Below are positions 7,501 through 16,325 of a stretch of 17,806 bases of DNA, in pieces. Numbering within the stretch: the stretch's first letter is position 1; each line of letters begins with the position of its first letter. The notes under the pieces were generated by a model. The model was given only the letters and a program-made list of their open reading frames with translations. It did not search any database and had not been told where the DNA came from. The DNA is from Flavobacterium sp. (GTDB lineage: Bacteria > Bacteroidota > Bacteroidia > Flavobacteriales > Flavobacteriaceae): the NCBI GenBank assembly GCA_030152225.1, contig JASLHL010000283.1:1-17806 (forward strand), read 5' to 3'. The translations under genes and the position numbers were made by a program.

Positions 7501-8949
7501 TTATCTCAACAAGGCGTATTCAAACTTCGGATATCCACGATCTCCTTTCTCGTTGAAGAAATCTAACATTCTCATTTTATAATAATGTCCTTTGGCATCT
7601 TTGATCACATAGAATACATTTTTATATAACACTTTCGCATTAGCCACCTCTCTCCATGTTCCTCCTATAGTAGTAAAATCTTCGGACAATTTACTTTCGT
7701 CTACACTTTGTAAATTATACTCTTTGAAAAAGTTTTTATCTCCTTTCGGGATTTCAACTTTATAGGCTTTTACTCCACCATATCTATTTTGCAAGATAAA
7801 ATCTGAGTATCCATAAGATCCTTTCGGGTCACCTGCTTGATCTACTTTATTTGTAAATACGGTAAAGTTAAGGTCCCATTTTGTTTTACTTGGTTCAACA
7901 GTCACTACTCCATTGCTGTCGAAGCTAAAGAAAGTAAAGTTAAATCCTGGTGTTTTAGCAAGTAAGATTTCTTTGTGTGTACTGTCATTCAAATCTGCAT
8001 ATTGCAATAAATAGCCTCCTTGACGTTTTAGGATACGCACTTTTTTCCAACCGCGTTCTTTTCCTGTTACTTCTACTGAACCTGCTTCTACATTTCCTGT
8101 TCCAGGTTCAAATCCCAGATTCACTAGATATACATTGTTCTCTGCATCGACATCAGATACACGACCAATTGCTGTTATATCAGGGTCTCCAGATGGATCA
8201 TCAATATATTCTAAGTTAGCTGGATCAAAAGTACCGATTTTAACAAGCCCTTTCATGCCTTGAATGGTTGCATCTTCGCGAACATCGTCAATAGATTTTG
8301 CTCCTTTGATAATTCCAGCAGCCATATAAACAGATCCATTTAGACGTACTCTGAATTCACTTCCACTGTCAAAGGCTAAATCCCAAGAGGTACGCTTTAC
8401 TTCATACATTGCTTTTCCACCTAAATCTACATACACTTGGTTGGGTTGGGTTGGTCCTCCAACGTTTGGTGCCAAAATTCCTCCCAATGATGTATCAAAA
8501 CTAATCATCATAACATTATACCCTTGAATCTTTGGTGCTTTTACGTCATAATTTACTTTGACAATATTAAACTGAATGGTTTTATCCATTCGATCGTAAG
8601 GGAAAATTAAATTTTCAAAAGTAAACGTAGTACTCTTCGTTCCTTTTACAATGGGAACCATTAATTTATGCTCCACTGCCGCAGGTTGAGTAGCAAAATC
8701 TACTCCATATACTGCTTTACTTGGTATCAGTTGAATTTCAATCGATCCATCTCCTTGTGCAATCTCAGAAAATACTAATTCAATGTCTTTTGTCGTTTCT
8801 ATTTCTCTATACGGAATAGAGGGATCTCCAAAAGCCACAATAAAATCGCGTACATCACTATTTCCATTATTAGAATCTTTCTCACATGAGCTGAAAAAAA
8901 CAAGTGTTACAATTGCAATAACAAGTTTTCCTAATCTAAAATTCTTCAT
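7501..8949 (-). CDS. HmuY-like haem-binding lipoprotein with N-terminal Calx-beta-like domain
   Basis: This 482-residue surface or periplasmic lipoprotein has a hydrophobic leader ending in lipobox FFSSC (Cys22). Residues about 45-145 resemble a Calx-beta/Ig-like domain (YREIETTKDIEL, YGVDFAT, GTKSTTFTFENL). The rest matches the HmuY family, with repeated tryptophan strands WDLAF (189-193) and WDLNF (358-362) and a C-terminal FYVIKDAKGHYYKMRMLDF...FEYALL module. HmuY proteins capture haem and pass it to a partner TonB-dependent receptor. Here the receptor gene is immediately upstream, ending 2 nt before this ATG, so the two are surely co-transcribed and probably translationally coupled. The protein is more than twice as long as P. 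gingivalis HmuY (about 216), so its ligand may differ; I cannot confirm the haem ligands by eye. A strong hairpin follows. Confidence 0.85.
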   Translation of the reverse strand: MKNFRLGKLVIAIVTLVFFSSCEKDSNNGNSDVRDFIVAFGDPSIPYREIETTKDIELVFSEIAQGDGSIEIQLIPSKAVYGVDFATQPAAVEHKLMVPIVKGTKSTTFTFENLIFPYDRMDKTIQFNIVKVNYDVKAPKIQGYNVMMISFDTSLGGILAPNVGGPTQPNQVYVDLGGKAMYEVKRTSWDLAFDSGSEFRVRLNGSVYMAAGIIKGAKSIDDVREDATIQGMKGLVKIGTFDPANLEYIDDPSGDPDITAIGRVSDVDAENNVYLVNLGFEPGTGNVEAGSVEVTGKERGWKKVRILKRQGGYLLQYADLNDSTHKEILLAKTPGFNFTFFSFDSNGVVTVEPSKTKWDLNFTVFTNKVDQAGDPKGSYGYSDFILQNRYGGVKAYKVEIPKGDKNFFKEYNLQSVDESKLSEDFTTIGGTWREVANAKVLYKNVFYVIKDAKGHYYKMRMLDFFNEKGDRGYPKFEYALLR

Positions 8950-8951
8950 AA

Positions 8952-11075
8952 TTAAAATCCTAATTTATATTGTAATTTAAAAAAGAAACTCGTTCCATAT
9001 CCAACGGGTATTGCTGTTGCTCCTCCTGCATGTGCTGTTGCTCCACTAGTCGTTGAGCGAACATCTTTGATGTCAAATAAGTTCCTCACTCCCACTGTTG
9101 CATACAACATATTTTTAAAAAACGGTTGTCTCACGCTAAAATCTAACCAAGAATAGCTCTCTTGCTTCCCTTTTACATAATACTCTCCAAATTCATCCGA
9201 TCCTTTTTTGAATCGTTCTTCCTCTCCATTAAATTTATAATACAGTGAAAAGTTGGTTCCCGTTTTTGCTAAACGGTAATTGATATTGGCTGTTACCTCT
9301 GGCGTATACAAAAACTTATCTGTTCCCTTTGGCGCCTCATAAATTTCTTGTGAAACCCCTGACATGGTGAATCCAACACCAAAATCAAATGCATCCCAAC
9401 TCAACTGGCTCAAAAAGGTAACCCCAATGTTGCGGTATAAATCTGTATTTTCATATACATATTTCAATCCCTCTGGGTTAACCAATTCAATTAAATCAAT
9501 CTTATCTGATACTTCTAAATAACGTCCTGTTAAACTATTACTCAACTCCATGTTGTTTCCTAGCTTAAAACTCTTTTTTGCATTTAAAAATGCTGTTTTA
9601 CCTTTTTCAGGATTTAGATTTTCATTTCCTTGTAAATCGTGATTCACATCGACGAAATACGTATATAATTCTTCGTAATTAGGCAAACGAGGAGATGTAC
9701 CAATAGTACCTCTAATTTCATAATCACCTGGAAGCACATATTTCAAAACTAAACTCAATGCATGTTGACTGTTGAAGGTATTCGATGTCATCAAGCGATA
9801 CCCTGGGCGTACCATTAATCTCGGCAACACATTAATCTCAGAAGAAGCATAAAAGTCATAACTTCCCAAAGACTTTTTCTGAGGGCTTTCCGCTAATTGT
9901 TCAGACATAGCTGAGAAACCATTCGTATAAGCCACTTCGTACCCAACTTGGAACTTAGCCGTTTCTAGCTGTACAAAGTCACTGAACGTACCTCTAGAGA
10001 AGAACACCTCTCTACTCTCACTTTTAAAAGAACTTCTATCGTATTTTTCATCGTACATGATGCGATATCTGTACTTATCTGTTTCGCGTTCTTGCTTTTG
10101 ATAAGAAAAAGACAAATCAAAACGGAATAAATCTTCTAATTTCCCTGATGTATTTAACACGTTAGACCAACGTTTCGTATTTAGAATTCGATCATTTGCC
10201 ACGGGATTAATTGTTTCAAAAACAGGATCTTCATTTATGTTGAAAAGCTTAGCATAATCTTTCATGCGCTCATCAAAAAATTCGAATTTATAATATACGC
10301 GATAGGAATTCTTGTGGTAGTTTAAAAAACCTTTGACATTATTTTGGTTTTTAGGCAACCACTCATGTCCTCTTTTATTTTCGTCTCCATAGTAGGTAAA
10401 CCCTTCACGGTCGTCATACCAACCTTTAAAATCTGTATGAATATAGGAAAGACTGGCATACAAATTATCATTGATATTATGTCCCATCGTAATCCCTTGG
10501 ATGTGTTTTCCTTTGTTCTTCCAATCGTATTCGCTCCCTACGGTTTCCTCTTGTACAAAAAAGTTAACGTTCCAATCATGGATATTATTCTTCTTTGTGA
10601 TGATATTAATAATACCTGTTACGGCATTTGCTCCATAATCAACTCCCATAGCTCCTTCGACAATTTCAATTTGCTCGATATCGTCTAAGTTAATTTGAGT
10701 TAGATCGGTATTATTCCCAAAACCTTCATCTGAAATCATGGGTACATTATCGATCAGAATAGTGAAGTACTGTGCGTCAAGACCAAACATTTTTACTGTT
10801 GAACGCCCAGTCCCTGCATTAGGAAGGATTGAAATATTCATTACTTGATTCAAAGCATCAGCCAAGGTAACTGCTCCTAAATTTTCAATTCGCTGTCTAT
10901 TGAGAATAGTTACGTTGTTAACAGCTTTATTGATCGACTGCGGGTTATATTGACCAGAAATTACAATTTCTTCCAATTTTCGCTCCGGTTCTTTGATCGT
11001 ATCATTTGTTTGAGCAACTACAGTCGAACTTAAAGTAAGTAACGTACCTGTTGCAAGCAGTAGTGAACGTTTCAT
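8952..11075 (-). CDS. TonB-dependent outer-membrane receptor, HmuR-like (haem/iron uptake)
   Basis: This 707-residue protein imports a ligand, probably haem or another iron complex, across the outer membrane using TonB energy. A signal peptide (MKRSLLLATG to about VVA-Q at 21/22) is followed directly by a plug domain (about 32-155: EEIVISGQYN, RSTVKMFGLDAQYFTILIDNVPM, IEIVEGAMGVDYGANAVTGIINIIT). The beta-barrel then runs to the C-terminal aromatic residue F707, which targets the assembly machinery. A segment around 463-490 (SPRLPNYEELY then NENLNPEKG) corresponds to the FRAP/NPNL region conserved in haem and siderophore receptors. It lacks the N-terminal carboxypeptidase-like domain of SusC proteins, so a polysaccharide role is unlikely. 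The HmuY-like partner gene starts 2 nt downstream. A -7 box and a perfect dyad precede it, suggesting iron- or haem-responsive control. Confidence 0.9.
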   Translation of the reverse strand: MKRSLLLATGTLLTLSSTVVAQTNDTIKEPERKLEEIVISGQYNPQSINKAVNNVTILNRQRIENLGAVTLADALNQVMNISILPNAGTGRSTVKMFGLDAQYFTILIDNVPMISDEGFGNNTDLTQINLDDIEQIEIVEGAMGVDYGANAVTGIINIITKKNNIHDWNVNFFVQEETVGSEYDWKNKGKHIQGITMGHNINDNLYASLSYIHTDFKGWYDDREGFTYYGDENKRGHEWLPKNQNNVKGFLNYHKNSYRVYYKFEFFDERMKDYAKLFNINEDPVFETINPVANDRILNTKRWSNVLNTSGKLEDLFRFDLSFSYQKQERETDKYRYRIMYDEKYDRSSFKSESREVFFSRGTFSDFVQLETAKFQVGYEVAYTNGFSAMSEQLAESPQKKSLGSYDFYASSEINVLPRLMVRPGYRLMTSNTFNSQHALSLVLKYVLPGDYEIRGTIGTSPRLPNYEELYTYFVDVNHDLQGNENLNPEKGKTAFLNAKKSFKLGNNMELSNSLTGRYLEVSDKIDLIELVNPEGLKYVYENTDLYRNIGVTFLSQLSWDAFDFGVGFTMSGVSQEIYEAPKGTDKFLYTPEVTANINYRLAKTGTNFSLYYKFNGEEERFKKGSDEFGEYYVKGKQESYSWLDFSVRQPFFKNMLYATVGVRNLFDIKDVRSTTSGATAHAGGATAIPVGYGTSFFFKLQYKLGF

Positions 11076-11114
11076 TTATATGTAAAGTCTTTTATTTAGA
11101 TAGATTCTTAATTG

Positions 11115-11122
11115 CAAAGATA
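11115..11122 (-). promoter_or_regulatory. -7 promoter box for the receptor/HmuY operon
   Basis: TATCTTTG on the minus strand is a perfect TAnnTTTG box, with an expected leader of about 34 nt before the receptor ATG at 11075. The -33 position carries TCAA rather than TTTG and falls in the centre of the adjoining dyad, which suggests an activator or repressor controls this promoter. Confidence 0.65.
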
Positions 11123-11124
11123 AC

Positions 11125-11163
11125 AAAATATATTATTTAAATTGATTTTAAATAATATATTTT
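11125..11163. promoter_or_regulatory. Perfect 17-bp palindrome upstream of the receptor operon (putative operator)
   Basis: AAAATATATTATTTAAA at 11125-11141 and its exact reverse complement at 11147-11163 are separated by TTGAT. The dyad begins 2 bp upstream of the -7 box of the receptor operon and spans the whole -33 region. Sequence and position suit an operator for a dimeric regulator, such as a Fur-type repressor or an AT-binding activator, but it does not match the classical Fur box precisely. It is too AT-rich, and badly placed, to be a terminator. Confidence 0.6.
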
Positions 11164-11169
11164 TCATAA

Positions 11170-11198
11170 AAAAAGCGAAGTTAACCACTTCGCTTTTT
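11170..11198 (-). terminator. Terminator after ctlX
   Basis: AAAAAGCGAAGT (11170-11181) pairs perfectly with ACTTCGCTTTTT (11187-11198) around a 5-nt loop. It follows the ctlX stop codon at 11217 by 18 nt on the minus strand and ends in a U-tract. It also insulates the receptor operon promoter. Confidence 0.9.
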
Positions 11199-11216
11199 GA
11201 TCTATACGTATAACTA

Positions 11217-12152
11217 CTAGTTTCTAGGTAAAAACACCTCTGCCATCATGCAGCGTGCGCTTCCTCCACCACAAGCTTCGATGGTATCCAAGCTACTGTG
11301 GAGTATTGTTGCGTGCTTTTCGAGCGTTTTAATCTGTGCGTCAGTTAAGCTATTATACGCCTGTGTAGACATGATTAAATACTTTTGATCGTTTGCACCT
11401 AAGATTTGCAACATATTTCCTGCAAAATTATTCACTTGATCTTCCGTGATGAGTACCACTTCTTTTCCAGATTGCTTCAAGTGATTTAAAACAATTTTGC
11501 GTTCTTGTTTATCGTCGATTGTATCGGCACAAATAACAGCAAATGTATCACCTAAACACATCATCACATTGGTGTGATAAATGTTTTTACGTTCTCCATC
11601 TACAGTTTGGAATGCTTCGAAAATCACAGGATTCATTTCAAAGTCTTCACAAAACTCAATAACTAATCCTTCATCTGCACGTGGAGACAAAGCACAATAA
11701 GCGATTTCATTGGTTCTATCCAATAATAAATTTCCTGTTCCTTCTAAGAATAAATCATCTTCTTCTGCAGCGGTATAATCCCATATATCGTTGATTACAA
11801 AGCCTTGTTCTTCTAATATATCCAAGATATCTTCGCGTCTTTCTAACCTTCTGTTTTCTGCAAACATCGGATATAAAACAACTTCACCTGATTCGTGGAA
11901 AGAAATCCAGTTATTTGGAAAAATACTATCCGGTGTATCTGGATCTACTGTATCATCCACAACTGTAACATTCACCCCTACTGCACGTAATTTTTCTACA
12001 AAAGCATCAAATTCTTGTTGCGCTTTTGCATTCACTGTTGCAGGTGTTAAATTATCTAGTACCTTTTGGTAATAATTATTCACAGCTGTTTGCTCATTCA
12101 TACGAAAAGCAACCGGGCGAATCATCAGAATATTATTTGTTATTTGTTTCAT
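11217..12152 (-). CDS. ctlX: CtlX-type citrulline utilisation hydrolase (amidinotransferase fold)
   Basis: This 311-residue cytoplasmic enzyme belongs to the guanidino-group-modifying superfamily (five-bladed alpha/beta propeller). The catalytic features are visible: FPNNW substrate loop (78-82), acidic FLEGTGNLL (E137), YHTNVMM histidine (H193) and nucleophilic cysteine C301 in GGGSARCMMAEVF. This arrangement matches the CtlX group, described in Francisella as needed for citrulline use. The paralogous dimethylargininase-like gene lies immediately upstream with a 10-nt gap, so both are on one transcript. Together they could convert arginine or methylarginines to citrulline and then onward to ornithine, but the exact reaction of each is inferred from family membership. 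A terminator follows the stop. No signal peptide is present. Confidence 0.88.
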   Translation of the reverse strand: MKQITNNILMIRPVAFRMNEQTAVNNYYQKVLDNLTPATVNAKAQQEFDAFVEKLRAVGVNVTVVDDTVDPDTPDSIFPNNWISFHESGEVVLYPMFAENRRLERREDILDILEEQGFVINDIWDYTAAEEDDLFLEGTGNLLLDRTNEIAYCALSPRADEGLVIEFCEDFEMNPVIFEAFQTVDGERKNIYHTNVMMCLGDTFAVICADTIDDKQERKIVLNHLKQSGKEVVLITEDQVNNFAGNMLQILGANDQKYLIMSTQAYNSLTDAQIKTLEKHATILHSSLDTIEACGGGSARCMMAEVFLPRN

Positions 12153-12162
12153 ACTATTCGAA

Positions 12163-13077
12163 TTAATCTCTTATTAAAGGTAGTGTAGAGCAACGCAATA
12201 AACCTTCTTGCTTGGCAATTTCGGCATAAGGGATCTCTTCCACTGTTATATTGTGACTTCTCAACCAATTATTCAAACGCGTAAAATTCTTTTCAGAAAC
12301 CACCACGTCAGGAGCGATAGAGAATACATTGGAGTTCATATGATACATTTCTTCTCTAGTTACTTGGAATAGGTTAGCCTCTCCAAAGATATCCACTAAA
12401 TAGTTGTATTCGCTTTCGTCATAGAATCCCCCTTTGTAGATAATGGCTTTATCTAATCCGACTGGTTGAAAACAACAGTCGAGGTGTAAGGCATTATCAC
12501 GAGGTTCTACTTTAGATTTTACCAAATCAAAGCTCTTGATTATTTTATTTGGAAACAATTCGCGAATAAATTCAACGCCTAATTCATTTGTACGAGCAGT
12601 AATATAGTTGCTGTAATCTGGTCGTTTATAGGATCCGATAAATATATGATCGTTCCACAACATTACATCCCCGCCTTCGAAATGCATTTCCTCTGGTGCG
12701 GATATAATATCGCTGGGATTTATTTGGTCTAAAACGTAGTTTATAGCAGCTAATTCTCTATCTCGATCGGGAAGTATATTGGCCTTGATAAATTTATTAT
12801 CAATTACGAATCCAATGTCTCGAGTAAAAATTTGATTGTAATCTTCGATAATTTCAGGTCGAAAAACCTGTACGTCGTATTTTTTAAAAACTTGATTAAA
12901 CGCTTCCATTTCGCGAACCATGTCTTCTTCTACAGGATACGTCCCTGCTTTGATATGCTCAAGCGATTTGGGATCGTAGGCTTCTTCTATTGTAGGTGTG
13001 GGTCCATTACTAACGGCAGTGCCTAGGACCACAGCCCGCAAACGAGAGGTTTCATTTTTTACATTTAATTGTAACAT
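12163..13077 (-). CDS. Dimethylargininase/arginine-deiminase-like amidinohydrolase
   Basis: This 304-residue protein has the same propeller fold as its downstream neighbour but is only distantly related to it. Active-site residues are visible: FTRDIGF (84-90), MHFEGGDV (E134, D137), ALHLD (H198) and the C-terminal nucleophile C296 in GLLRCSTLPL. These fit the DDAH/arginine deiminase/amidinotransferase superfamily. The product would be citrulline from arginine or methylarginine, or an amidino-transfer product; the sequence alone cannot choose. It opens the two-gene unit with ctlX, and the neighbouring carA, eno and gltA genes fit the common flavobacterial order. The ATG at 13077 lies close behind a -7 box, leaving a leader of roughly 10 nt. 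Confidence 0.87.
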   Translation of the reverse strand: MLQLNVKNETSRLRAVVLGTAVSNGPTPTIEEAYDPKSLEHIKAGTYPVEEDMVREMEAFNQVFKKYDVQVFRPEIIEDYNQIFTRDIGFVIDNKFIKANILPDRDRELAAINYVLDQINPSDIISAPEEMHFEGGDVMLWNDHIFIGSYKRPDYSNYITARTNELGVEFIRELFPNKIIKSFDLVKSKVEPRDNALHLDCCFQPVGLDKAIIYKGGFYDESEYNYLVDIFGEANLFQVTREEMYHMNSNVFSIAPDVVVSEKNFTRLNNWLRSHNITVEEIPYAEIAKQEGLLRCSTLPLIRD

Positions 13078-13093
13078 AAACTGTCATTTTGTA

Positions 13094-13101
13094 CAAATAT
13101 A
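13094..13101 (-). promoter_or_regulatory. -7 promoter box for the amidinohydrolase-ctlX operon
   Basis: TATATTTG on the minus strand matches TAnnTTTG perfectly, 16 nt before the ATG at 13077. No TTG is visible at the -33 distance. Confidence 0.5.
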
Positions 13102-13176
13102 ATAAAACCTTTTATGTGTTTTGTTTTTTTGTGCGCTTTGTGTGTTGCACGGTTTACCTCACCTAGTTTGTATTGG

Positions 13177-13205
13177 TTTTAGTGTTCGATGAATCTTCAA
13201 TTTGT
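13177..13205 (+). repeat. Copy 2 of a dispersed 29-bp intergenic repeat
   Basis: This stretch matches the reverse complement of 1787-1815 with two mismatches in 29 bp. It lies in a GT-rich, non-coding region upstream of the amidinohydrolase promoter. Nearby words such as TTGTGTGTTGCACGG (about 13138-13152) also resemble TTGTGGGTTGCGCGG near 250-265, hinting at a wider family of diverged copies. Confidence 0.65.
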
Positions 13206-13272
13206 ACGTTGAATTTTGCTCGGTTTGCTCTTTGCGAAGTTTATTCGTTGTAAAATTGAATTTTCAACTGAT

Positions 13273-13296
13273 CACCATTCACCATTCACCATTCAC
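13273..13296 (+). repeat. Tandem repeat of CACCATT (three copies plus a partial)
   Basis: CACCATT occurs three times in a row from 13273 to 13293 and is followed by a partial CAC. It lies in the intergenic region just before the gltA terminator. A microsatellite of this kind can vary in copy number by replication slippage, but it is non-coding here and no function is evident. Confidence 0.85.
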
Positions 13297-13308
13297 TAAT
13301 TCGTAAAC

Positions 13309-13342
13309 AAAAAAAGGAGATGAATATTCATCTCCTTTTTTT
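13309..13342 (-). terminator. Terminator after gltA
   Basis: A perfect palindrome centred at 13325/13326 has arms of A-tract plus GGAGATGAAT and ATTCATCTCC plus T-tract. The gltA stop codon (13344-13346) is 1 nt away on the minus strand, so the hairpin forms as soon as the gene ends. Confidence 0.9.
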
Positions 13343-13343
13343 G

Positions 13344-14630
13344 TTATTTTCTTTCGTTCATTGGAACGAAATCTCTTAAAGCTTCTCCAACGTACAATTG
13401 ACGTGGACGTCCGATTGGTTCTTTATTGATACGCATTTCTTTCCATTGTGCGATCCAACCTGGTAAACGACCGATAGCAAACATTACAGTAAACATTTCT
13501 GTTGGGATACCTAATGCTCTATAGATAATTCCAGAGTAGAAATCTACGTTTGGATATAAGTGACGATCTACAAAGTAAGGATCTTTTAAAGCTGCTGCTT
13601 CTAATTGTTTAGCGATATCTAAAACAGGATCATCTACTCCCAATTTAGCTAACACTTCATCAGCTGCTTTTTTAATGATACGCGCTCTTGGATCGAAATT
13701 TTTGTATACGCGGTGACCGAATCCCATTAATCTAAATGGATCATCTTTGTCTTTTGCTTTGTTGATGTATTTTTCAACATCTCCACCGTCATTTTGAATC
13801 GCTTCTAACATTTCAAGTACGGCTTGGTTAGCACCACCGTGAAGTGGTCCCCATAGTGCAGAAACACCCGCTGAAATTGAAGCGAATAAACCTGCATGTG
13901 AAGAACCTACCATTCTCACCGTAGCAGTCGAACAGTTTTGTTCGTGATCTGCGTGTAAGATGAATAATTTATCAACCGCATTTTTAATAATTGGGTCGAT
14001 TTCATACGGTTCTGTTGGTAAGGCAAACATCAAATTCATGAAGTTATCTACATAACTTTTTGTGTTATTGTAGTAATTTAATGGATATCCTTTTGCTTTT
14101 CTATACGTCCAAGTTGCAATAACTAAGAACTTACTCATTGTTTTACAAACAGCTTCATATAAACTCTTCTCACAATCCGCATCGACTACTTTTGGATTAA
14201 AAGCAGTTAAAGCACTTGTCAAAGAAGCTAAAACTCCCATTGGGTGAGCTGTTTTCGGGAAACCGTCAATGATATTCTTCATTTCTTCGTTTACCAAAGA
14301 GTATTTGCGAATATCTTTTTCAAACTGAGTTAATTGCTCTTGTGTAGGTAACTCTCCGAAAATAATCAAATAAGAAACTTCTAAAAAGTTAGATTTAGCA
14401 GCAAGGTCCTCGATTGAATAGCCTCTATATCTTAAAATTCCTTGTTCCCCATCTAAGAAAGTAATTGCACTTTGGCATGAACCAGAATTCTTGTATCCTG
14501 GATCTAAAGTGATAGCCCCTGTTAATGCACGTAATTTTAAGATATCAATTGCTACTTCGTTTTCAGTACCAACTAATACTGGTAGTTCGTGTCTTTGACC
14601 ATCAACTTCTATAAAAGCTGTTTTAGACAT
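13344..14630 (-). CDS. gltA: Citrate synthase
   Basis: This 428-residue enzyme condenses acetyl-CoA with oxaloacetate to citrate, the entry step of the TCA cycle. All three catalytic residues of type II (Gram-negative) citrate synthases are seen: H264 in GPLHGGANQ, H306 in GFGHRVYKNFDPRA and D363 in NVDFYSGI. The family motif LHADHEQNCSTATVRM (225-240) precedes them. Length and the N-terminal beta-rich segment (MSKTAFIEVDGQRHELPVL) match the long, NADH-sensitive E. coli type (427 residues). The gene has its own promoter and an immediate terminator and lies between eno and the amidinohydrolase pair. It is cytoplasmic. Nothing unusual was seen. Confidence 0.98.
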   Translation of the reverse strand: MSKTAFIEVDGQRHELPVLVGTENEVAIDILKLRALTGAITLDPGYKNSGSCQSAITFLDGEQGILRYRGYSIEDLAAKSNFLEVSYLIIFGELPTQEQLTQFEKDIRKYSLVNEEMKNIIDGFPKTAHPMGVLASLTSALTAFNPKVVDADCEKSLYEAVCKTMSKFLVIATWTYRKAKGYPLNYYNNTKSYVDNFMNLMFALPTEPYEIDPIIKNAVDKLFILHADHEQNCSTATVRMVGSSHAGLFASISAGVSALWGPLHGGANQAVLEMLEAIQNDGGDVEKYINKAKDKDDPFRLMGFGHRVYKNFDPRARIIKKAADEVLAKLGVDDPVLDIAKQLEAAALKDPYFVDRHLYPNVDFYSGIIYRALGIPTEMFTVMFAIGRLPGWIAQWKEMRINKEPIGRPRQLYVGEALRDFVPMNERK

Positions 14631-14702
14631 ATTGTTATTTTTTATTTTTCTTTACTTTTTATTTACATAATCAAAAACACCTAAAATGTTTTTTTGCAGT
14701 TG

Positions 14703-14733
14703 GAAAGATAGGAAATATTATGCTTACATACAA
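14703..14733 (-). promoter_or_regulatory. Promoter for gltA
   Basis: The minus strand has TTG at 14731-14733 (-33 element), a 20-nt spacer and TATCTTTC at 14703-14710, one base away from the TAnnTTTG consensus. The inferred leader before the gltA ATG is about 65 nt and AT-rich. Confidence 0.5.
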
Positions 14734-14868
14734 CAGATAAAAGCTAATAATAATCATTGATTCACAACATTTTCGATACAATTTCTATAAAGGTATATTG
14801 TTATAAACAATTGTATTTCAATCTACAATATACTATTAAAAAAATAATAAATAATCATTTTTTTTACA

Positions 14869-14903
14869 AAAAAACCCCCAACTTGTCAAGTTGGGGGTTT
14901 TTT
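14869..14903 (-). terminator. Terminator after eno
   Basis: AAAAAACCCCCAACTT (14869-14884) pairs with AAGTTGGGGGTTTTTT (14888-14903) around a 3-nt loop, one of the strongest hairpins in the window. The eno stop codon is 15 nt upstream on the minus strand. Confidence 0.92.
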
Positions 14904-14918
14904 ATTAATTTGATAAAA

Positions 14919-16223
<1,305 letters not shown>

Positions 16224-16293
16224 TTAGAATTCGGTCGTTAACCGCATCTTGCATTTAGTTGCTGACCTTTGTGTTGTGTAATTTTTACTTTTT

Positions 16294-16301
16294 CAAAGTT
16301 A
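16294..16301 (-). promoter_or_regulatory. Possible -7 promoter box for eno
   Basis: TAACTTTG on the minus strand fits TAnnTTTG, about 85 nt before the eno ATG. No TTG is found at the -33 distance. Since no terminator separates carA from eno, this may supplement readthrough rather than be the sole promoter. Confidence 0.4.
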
Positions 16302-16325
16302 TTTTTATCCTATACCGGAGTTTTC

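Noticed and set aside
13273..13296. CRISPR-like array
   Set aside because: The units are 7 bp and directly adjacent without spacers, so it is a simple tandem repeat.
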